Assembly (NCBI GenBank): GCA_949752795.1
Contig: OX457070.1
Coordinates: 30,985,088 to 31,049,087, forward strand
DNA length: 64,000 nucleotides
Source of the DNA: Hyperoodon ampullatus
Lineage: Eukaryota; Chordata; Mammalia; Artiodactyla; Ziphiidae
Direction: 5' to 3'
Shown one piece after another: positions 57,401-64,000 of the stretch; position 1 is the stretch's first letter; each line of letters starts with the position of its first letter. Position numbers and translations under genes: made by a program. The notes beneath the pieces are model-generated. The model was not told the origin of the DNA, searched no databases, and saw only the letters and a program-made list of their open reading frames with translations.

Positions 57401-57484
57401 TGGAAGCTGTTGGTGCTTTTTTTTTTTCCCATCAATTTTGCCACTTTAACTTAAGGATATAAGTCCTATTAAAAAGTGTTATCA

Positions 57485-57702
57485 GGGCTTCCCTGGTGGC
57501 GCAGTGGTTGAGAGTCCGCCTGCTGATGCAGGGGACACGGGTTCGTGCCCCGGTCTGGGAGGATTCCACATGCTGCGGAGCGGCTGGGCCCGTGAGCCAT
57601 GGCCACTGAGCCTGCACGTCCGGAGCCTGTGCTCCACAATGGGAGAGGCCACAACAGTGAGAGGCCCGCATACCGCAAAAAAAAAAAGAAAAAAGAAAGA
57701 AA
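57485..57702 (+). mobile_element. Short odontocete-type CHR SINE
   Basis: GGCTTCCCTGGTGGCGCAGTGG … GGTTCGTGCCCC … GCATACCGC plus a purine-rich A tail. Confidence 0.95.
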
Positions 57703-57844
57703 TTGCATAGAGATTATAGGTTGAACTTAGTAAATTAGTTTCAAGCAGGTTATCCTGAATTATCTTTCTCAATATAAGATCCTTGTTTCTCCATGCAATT
57801 AAATGTGAATTATAATTTAAAATGTGAATAAAACACTTATTCAT

Positions 57845-58290
57845 CCAAAAAAAATTTGTGGTCTATTTAAACAAACAGAGCCCATCAGTGGAAATAATGA
57901 AAGGGCAGCTAACCAGTACAATGTGGATGAAATTTAGAAACATAATATTCAGTAAAAAAAAGGCAAGTCACGGAAGATTGTATATAATATAACCCCATTT
58001 TTGAAGCTCAAAACCAAACTAAACTTAATTTTAAGGATATATACCTATTAGATAAAAGCTGTTTTACAACACAAAGAGAGTGATAAACACAAAATCCCAG
58101 AATGGTGGTTTCTGCTGGGGGTAGGCAGGAGATGGGACATATGGAAACATGTGGCTCACTTCAAAGATATTGGTAATGACACATCTTTTAAGTTGCATGG
58201 TGGATTTATGAGTATTTATGTTACTACTACACTTTGTAACATATGTGCATATATATATATATATATGTTGCAAGTATCAATTATTATAGG
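57845..58290 (+). mobile_element. Old L1 3'-end fragment
   Basis: ATGTGGATGAAATTTAGAAACA … GATTGTATATAATATAACCCC … AATGGTGGTTTCTGCTGGGG … AAGTTGCATGGTGGATTTATG, an L1M tail, ending near an (AT)n tract at 58250-58267. Confidence 0.7.
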
Positions 58291-58304
58291 ATAAAATAAA
58301 AAAT

Positions 58305-58520
58305 AGAGTAGGGCTGGCTTCAAAGTCAGATTGCCTGTGTTTCAGTCCTGCCACCGCTACTTAACTGGTTGTATGACCTTGGGTAAATCACTTAGCTCCT
58401 TCAAGCCTCTGTATTCTCACCCTTAAAATGGGGGCAATAAGTTCCTATCTCTTAGAGGCTTATATAATACTTCTAGACCACTTAGTAAATGCTCAGAAAA
58501 TGTAAGGAGCAATTATTATT
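58305..58520 (+). repeat. MIR element
   Basis: GGGCTGGCTTCAAAGTCAGAT … ATGACCTTGGGTAAATCACT … TCACCCTTAAAATGGGGGCAA, a well-preserved MIR. Confidence 0.9.
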
Positions 58521-59365
58521 ATTATTACTTTTATTTCTGGATATTCCCTCCCTCTGGTCACTGTGTGCAATCAAGTTCATCGATGGTCATGTGTCAGGGT
58601 GTAATCCACTCATTTTCACCTCTAGGTCCCCGGTGCATCTCAGCTTTAATGCCAGTAGACAGACCTCATGAGCGATAGTCAGGGCTTGTCCGACAAAGCA
58701 TTTAAAAGCACATATATGGATGCCAAGAAGGGAATTCTAAGTATGAAGGGCCAGAATCTTTGTGTTAATGCCCAGCAGATGTGGCTTGTGCGTCAGAATG
58801 TTTTTGGATGGTTCACTCTGAATGCGTAATGTCTAAGTGAAGCATCCTGAGGGCTCCAGCCAAGTCATTCAGGTCTGATGAAATTAAATCAAGAGACATC
58901 CCTGTAGGAGGATTTGGTTGCTGATGGAGTCTGAATGGGTTGTGGAAAATGCCTAAGAAATTGGGATTCCCAAGCAATAATGGATGTGCCGATGACTGGG
59001 GCATTCTGAAAAACCTTGCTAGAATCTCGGCAGTAAAAGTCTCCAGCTAAAACTGTTTGTGCCCTTGGGACTGGAGGAAAGTAAGTACAAAGCCACCCTC
59101 TGCCCCCACTTTCTTCTTTTTTTAGCTCCAGTACAGCATCTGGCTCAGGAACTGGGCATTTTGCGGCACATTTTAGAGCGCTTCCCTTTGTGTTCTTTGG
59201 AATTGCAGTTGGCTTCCTCTGCTGGAGACAGACAGAAATAGAAGCTCATATCTAACCGCCTTCACTCTCCTTCAAACCCTTAACTTCAGGAAGTACGATC
59301 CACGGCCTGATGTCTGATGCCTGATGTGGTCCTCTGTCCATGGCTTCCAGCTCCCAACTCTTGCT

Positions 59366-59369
<4 letters not shown>

Positions 59370-59405
<36 letters not shown>

Positions 59406-59595
59406 GGTATGTGGGCCTCTCACTGTTGCGGCCTCTCCCGTTGTGGAGCACAGGCTCCGGACACGCAGGCTCAGTGGCCGTGACTCACGGGCCCAGCCAC
59501 TCCGTGGCATGTGGAATCTTCCAGGACCGGGGCACGAACCCGTGTCCCCTGCATCGGCAGGCAGACTCTCAACCACTGTGCCACCAGGGAAGCCC
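59370..59595 (-). mobile_element. Short odontocete-type CHR SINE with a long T run
   Basis: A 34-nt T run, GCGGTATGTGGGCCTCTCAC … GCCACCAGGGAAGCCC. Duplication CTT(G/C)CTCAGATTTTT on both sides. The long uninterrupted tail suggests recent insertion. Confidence 0.95.
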
Positions 59596-59679
59596 TCTTC
59601 CTCAGATTTTTATCTTCTCTGGCTGTTGTCATGTAATGAATGATTGATTTGTGCCCCCCTAAAAAAGATATGTTGAAGT

Positions 59680-60178
59680 CTGTATTAGTCAGGGTTCTCC
59701 AGAGGAACAGAACTAATAGGATCTATAGAGATAGAGATTTAGTATGAGGGGTTGGGTCACATGATTATGGAGACTGAAAATTCCCACCATCTACCCTCTG
59801 CAAGCTGGAAGCCCAGAAGAGCTGGTGGGGTAGTTCCAGTCCCAGCCCAAAGGCCTGAGAACGGGGGGAGACAATGGTGCAAGTCCCAGTCTGAGTCCAA
59901 AGGCCCAAGAGCCAAGAGCACTGAAGTCCAAAGGCAGGAGAAGATGGACATCCCAGCTCAAGTGGAAAAAGCAAGTTCACCTTCCCTCCACCATTTGGTT
60001 CTATTCAGGCTGTCAACAGATTGGATGATGCCCACCTGCACTGGTGAGGATGACCTTTTTTACTCAGCCTACCAATTCTTCCAGAAACAGTCTCACAGAC
60101 ACATCCAGAAATAATGTTTTACCAGCTATTTGGACATCCTGTCACCCAGTCAAGTTGACACATAGAATTAACCATCAC
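59680..60178. repeat. Common mammalian interspersed repeat, family not assigned
   Basis: Opens TATTAGTCAGGGTTCTCCAG and ends AGTTGACACATAGAATTAAC, a frequently seen repeat in placental genomes, but I cannot name its family with confidence. The 120-codon open frame at 59752-60114 lies wholly inside it and is not a gene. A MIR scrap follows at about 60,180-60,300. Confidence 0.6.
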
Positions 60179-60303
60179 TCCCCTTGATGGCATCCTTACA
60201 ACCCTACAAGTTAGGTACAATCATTAACCCTACTTGGTAGATGAGGAAACAAAAGTTAAGGGTTTAAGTAGCTTGCTCTTGGTCACCCAGCTATAAAGTG
60301 GTA

Positions 60304-60818
60304 CAGTAAGTCCCCTACATACGAACGAGTTCTGTGCCGAGAGCGAGTTCATAAATCCAATTTGTTCGTATGTCCAACAATGTTAGCCTAGGTACCCAAC
60401 AAACACAATCGGCTATATAGTACTGTACTGTAACAGGTTTAGAATACTTTTTGCACAAATACTACATAAAAAACAAACACAAAAAGTAAAGAAAACATTT
60501 TTAATCTTACAGTACAGTACCTTAAAAAGTACAGTAGTGTGGTACAACAACTGGCACTTCTTAGCAGTACCAGCTACGTCACTGCTGTTTTTATGCTTGT
60601 TTCCCGACATCCTGGGCTTGAAATAAAGACACTGTATTACTCTACTCTATATGGTACTGTACAGGAAGGTACACAAAAACACAACCACTTGTAGAGAATG
60701 CACACAAGTGACAATGTACGCCAGATACGTGAACTAACTTACATGATTGGACGTGAGAATGCACGTTAGCATCTTTGAAAGTTTGCAACTTGAAGGTTCT
60801 TATGTAGTGGACTAACTG
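60304..60818. mobile_element. Tigger-like non-autonomous DNA transposon with intact ends
   Basis: Left end CAGTAAGTCCCCTACATACG and right end TTATGTAGTGGACTAACTG are inverted repeats. TA dinucleotides flank at 60302-60303 and 60819-60820. 515 bp, no reading frame. Confidence 0.85.
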
Positions 60819-61332
60819 TAGTGAGACAGGAGGGAAGGGGGCAGGGCACAACCTTGAAAAGAACGACATAGCCATTGACAACATGACAAAATCTGGTTAG
60901 AACTGATTAGGCCCACGATGCAGAAGATTCGACTTCCAATAGACCTTTGGCTTCATTATATGCTCATTGTAATACATTAGTTAATGCCCCATCAACAGGT
61001 GCCATGAAAGTTCCGAGGCAGACCATAAAAGGCCTAAAAGTGGGCGGTGGCCCAATTCCTGGAAATTTCTGCCCCTTCTCCAAAATAGTTGTAATAATCC
61101 TCCCACTTATTAGCGTATGAAATTACCCAGCCCATAAAAAAACTAACCACCCCCTATTTCAGGGCCGCTCTCTCCTTTTGAGATGGTCCACACTCTGTCT
61201 ATGGATTGTTTATCTCTCAGTAAATCTACTTCTTACCTATCACTTTGCCTCTTGCTGAATTCTTTCTGCGCTGAGACATAAAGAACCTGAACTTCTTAAG
61301 TCCTAAGACCAGGTGTGTGATTTCAATTAAAA

Positions 61333-61567
61333 CAGGGGTCCCCAACCCCAGGGCCGAGGACAGGTGCTGGTCCAAGGCCTGTTAGGGATCCCACCGCCCA
61401 GCGGGAGGTGAGCGGCAGACGAGCAAGCGAAGCTTCATCTGCCTGCCCCCATCGCTCCCCACCGCTTGCATTACCTCTCGCATGATTCCCAACCCACCCA
61501 CCCCCCCATCTATGGAAAAATTGTCTTCCACGAAACCAGTCCCTGGTGCCAAAAAGTATGGGGGCTG
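61333..61567. mobile_element. MER1-like hAT non-autonomous DNA transposon
   Basis: CAGGGGTCCCCAACCCCAGG … GGAAAAATTGTCTTCCACG … CCCTGGTGCCAAAAAG … GGGGGCTG. A perfect 8-bp target duplication, AATTAAAA, lies at 61325-61332 and 61568-61575, the hAT hallmark. Confidence 0.9.
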
Positions 61568-61814
61568 AATTAAAAGACAGTGGGTTTGAGTCCCAGCCTG
61601 TAGGTTCAAGTCCCAATCTGAGTTCTGGCTGCGTTCGAATGCCATCTGAGTTGTGTGGTTTCAGTAGAGCCAAGATTCAAGCCAGCATATCTGACTTCCG
61701 AGCTAGTGCTCTTGGCCCGTTCTGCTGTGAGGTCCATCAAAGCTGATGGACTGCGGTCGGCCCTCAGAATCTGTCTTAGCTGACAGCTATGCAGTAGCCT
61801 GTGCAGCCCGTCCA

Positions 61815-61990
61815 GAGTGGTCCTTTTCTCAGACCTGGGTATATGTAAGAATCACCTGGGGGAGAAGGACAGCTGCTGATGCAAATTTTTACCCTCCCAG
61901 AAACTCGCTTGCAGTAGGTCTGGAGTCAGCACAGGAGTCTGCATTTTGAACCAAGGGGTTCAACAGGATATCTGCAAAGTTGGGAATTAT
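61815..61990. mobile_element. MER5-like hAT fragment
   Basis: AAGAATCACCTGGGGGAGAAG … GCAGTAGGTCTGGAGTCAGC … GAGTCTGCATTTTGAAC is a rearranged MER5-type sequence. Confidence 0.5.
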
Positions 61991-62142
61991 AGGATAAACT
62001 TACTGTTAATTTACTAAAAGGATTGTTACCAATTCCAACATGAGAAGGGGGTTTCCTCCACACCACCAAGCAATGCTCTGGACACCAGCTGGGTGTCCTG
62101 ACAATTCATCACAATTCTAAAAAAAAAAAAAAAAAAGTAATA

Positions 62143-62773
62143 TAATAGTCCCCCCTTATCTAGTGGATGCTTGAGATCGTGGATAGCACCGAACCCTATA
62201 TATATTATACCATGTTTTTTCCCATACATGCCTACCTATGATAAAGTTTAATTTATAAATTAGGCACAGTTAGAGATTAAAACAGTAACGAATAATAAAA
62301 TAGGACCATTATAACAATATACTGTAATAAAAGTTATGTGAATGCGGCCTCTCAAAATATCTTATTGTACTGGACTCACTGCACTTCATGATGATGTGAG
62401 ATGACAAAATGCTTACTTGATGAGATAAAGTGAGGTGAATGATGTAGGCATTGTGACGGAGCGTTAGGCTACTATTGACCTTCTAAAAATACATCACAAG
62501 GAGGATCATCAACTTTGGGTGATCCTGGATCATTAAGACATGATGATGTTGATGGTTACATATCAGGAGCAGATGATGTTGGTGGTTGGGGACCCCTGGG
62601 CAGGACGGGGAGGGATGGTGTGAGATTTCATCATGCTACTCAGAATGGCATGCAATTTAAAATCTAGGAATTGTTTATTGCTGGGATTTTCCATTTAACA
62701 TTTCCAGACCTCAGGTGACCGAGGTAACTGAAACCTCAAAAAGAAAAACCATGGATAAGGCGGGAAACTACTG
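62143..62773. mobile_element. Tigger/MER2-like non-autonomous DNA transposon
   Basis: Starts TAATAGTCCCCCCTTATCTAG and ends CCATGGATAAGGCGGGAAACTACTG; the ends are imperfect inverted repeats of about 21 bp. The interior (AACCCTATATATATTATACC, AAATTAGGCACAGTTAGAG, GTAGGCATTGTGACGGAGCG) is a recurrent placental-mammal repeat. TA precedes the left end. Confidence 0.8.
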
Positions 62774-64000
62774 TGAATACATTCCAGAAATTCCAAAGGG
62801 TGTTCACAAGTCTGAGAAACACATTAAAAATGGAGTTCTTTCTGCAATTTTTTTCAAAATTGGACCCCGGATTTTAAAAAATTGGGCCCATTGCTTTAAA
62901 TTCAGAGATATTTCACCTGAAAACATACTGAGCTGATTCTTAAAAAAGTAACTAATAGGACTGTTTAAAGTTTATCCTGTTATTTCCAATTTTCGAACAC
63001 CTTGCATTTTGTGTGGTCTCAGACCACAGTCTTTGAAGAATATGTTTATTTCCATGACCTTATGGGCCAGTCTACAGGCAGAGCCTCTGCAGTGAGGTTG
63101 CTTCTCATACCTGGGGCCACACCCAGGGCCATCGTAAATCCCAGAGGAGATACTCCGGAACCAGATGAAATGTTGTTCACTGTGCTGCAAAAGAGAATCC
63201 AGAGGCTTTCCTTTACGCTTTTTTGTAGGAGGAGAGTTCATTACTGTCCTATCCCCCATCCAGATTTCTTTTCTCCTGGGCTGGTGACTAGGAAGTTTCT
63301 TTGTCCAGATAATTGGTGGTTCTACACTGCCCTCCTTGTCTCACCCCACTTGCTTTATCTATTTCTTCCTTCTTTCTATGGACAAACCTAGCCGTTATCA
63401 TACAGATGGAGTGTCCTGTTCTGATACAAATCCCCAGACTGGATGCCCGGTTGATGGCGAAGGAGCTCCACTGGAGAAGAGTAAGGGAAAGCAAGAGGGA
63501 GAAGTGAATGCAGCATATATCTGGGCAACGTTGAAAACATTTTAAGCGTGTCCCATTTGGCTTTCCTAAGAGAGGGTGAGATTTTCTGTATGTGGCTCTG
63601 TCTTTTTAAACCCATGCACAGAATCGGTTAATCTACAAATTGGTAGACTTCCCACCCCCCTCCCCGCCTCACTCCCAAATGTGGAGTGGAGCTTAAGGGA
63701 AGTGAAATACCTTGTCAAAAGTGACCCATCTAGGAGGTGGCTGAGTGGGATTCCAGTCTAGCCCACCTAATCCCACCGACTTCTTTTTTTCCAGCCCATC
63801 ACACTCCTTCCAAAGAAATAGTGTCATGACAGTTGGAAAGCCATAGGTTTTAAACCAATTCACTAATGTAAATGAGGGTAGCTGTATTTTTTCTTGTTTT
63901 AATTCACGCTTATTGATAATCTATTTCACACCTACTCCATGGCAGGCTGTGCGGGGCATCCACGTGAACAATATTATTTGACCTTAAAATCCTCTGTAAG
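62774..64000. other. Intergenic DNA at the window end
   Basis: No gene recognised. A MIR-like scrap may run from about 63,885 into the edge (CACCTACTCCATGGCAGGCTG). Confidence 0.45.

Noticed and set aside
59752..60114. 120-codon open frame on +
   Set aside because: Lies wholly within an interspersed repeat that begins TATTAGTCAGGGTTCTCCAG.
1..64000. CRISPR arrays, prokaryotic operons, phage or plasmid features
   Set aside because: The sequence is plainly mammalian: spliced genes, SINEs and LINEs. Regularly spaced similar blocks are dispersed SINE copies.

Overview
The window is mammalian nuclear DNA, most likely from a cetacean and probably a toothed whale. Three things point there. About 19 tRNA-derived CHR-type SINEs are present, including a short subfamily headed GGCTTCCCTGGTGGCGCAGTGG that I associate with odontocetes. 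Typical mammalian L1, HAL1, L2, MIR, Tigger and MER fossils surround them. The gene order matches the human 2p14 block PPP3R1 - PNO1 - WDR92. The species call rests on repeat families recalled from memory; no alignment was run.

Three protein-coding genes are supported by exon-by-exon reading. (1) PPP3R1 (calcineurin B subunit, alpha) is on + and 5'-truncated by the window edge. Its last four coding exons lie at 1005-9220, followed by a 3'UTR of about 2.1 kb that ends near 11,297. (2) PNO1, a KH-domain 40S ribosome-assembly factor, is on - and complete. It has seven coding exons between 25,555 and 16,364 and encodes 252 aa. (3) WDR92/DNAAF10, a seven-bladed WD40 cofactor of the R2TP-like chaperone machinery for axonemal dynein assembly, is on + and complete. 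It has eight coding exons between 26,078 and 50,173 and encodes 357 aa. PPP3R1 and PNO1 are tail-to-tail across about 5 kb. PNO1 and WDR92 are head-to-head, with 522 bp between start codons in a GC-rich bidirectional promoter that carries an E-box and an NRF1-like site. All reading frames join in phase at GT-AG introns with no frameshift or premature stop.

Layout: 1-11.3 kb holds the 3' half of PPP3R1, with SINEs and a HAL1 remnant in its introns. 11.3-16.3 kb is intergenic, with an L2, an L1 3' end and SINEs. 16.3-25.6 kb is PNO1. 25.6-26.1 kb is the shared promoter. 26.1-50.9 kb is WDR92, whose 10.3-kb first intron carries an internally deleted Tigger1 DNA transposon with both ends preserved. 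50.9-64 kb is intergenic and repeat-rich, with a cluster of DNA-transposon fossils at 60.3-62.8 kb.

I found no undescribed biological system. The points most worth a second look are small. A SINE sits directly downstream of the WDR92 poly(A) signal. An L1 tail ends about 50 bp before WDR92 exon 7. PNO1 has an unusually weak first donor site and an upstream in-frame ATG. Several nested insertions and intact target-site duplications allow the repeats to be ordered in time. A short minus-strand reading frame downstream of WDR92 remains unidentified.
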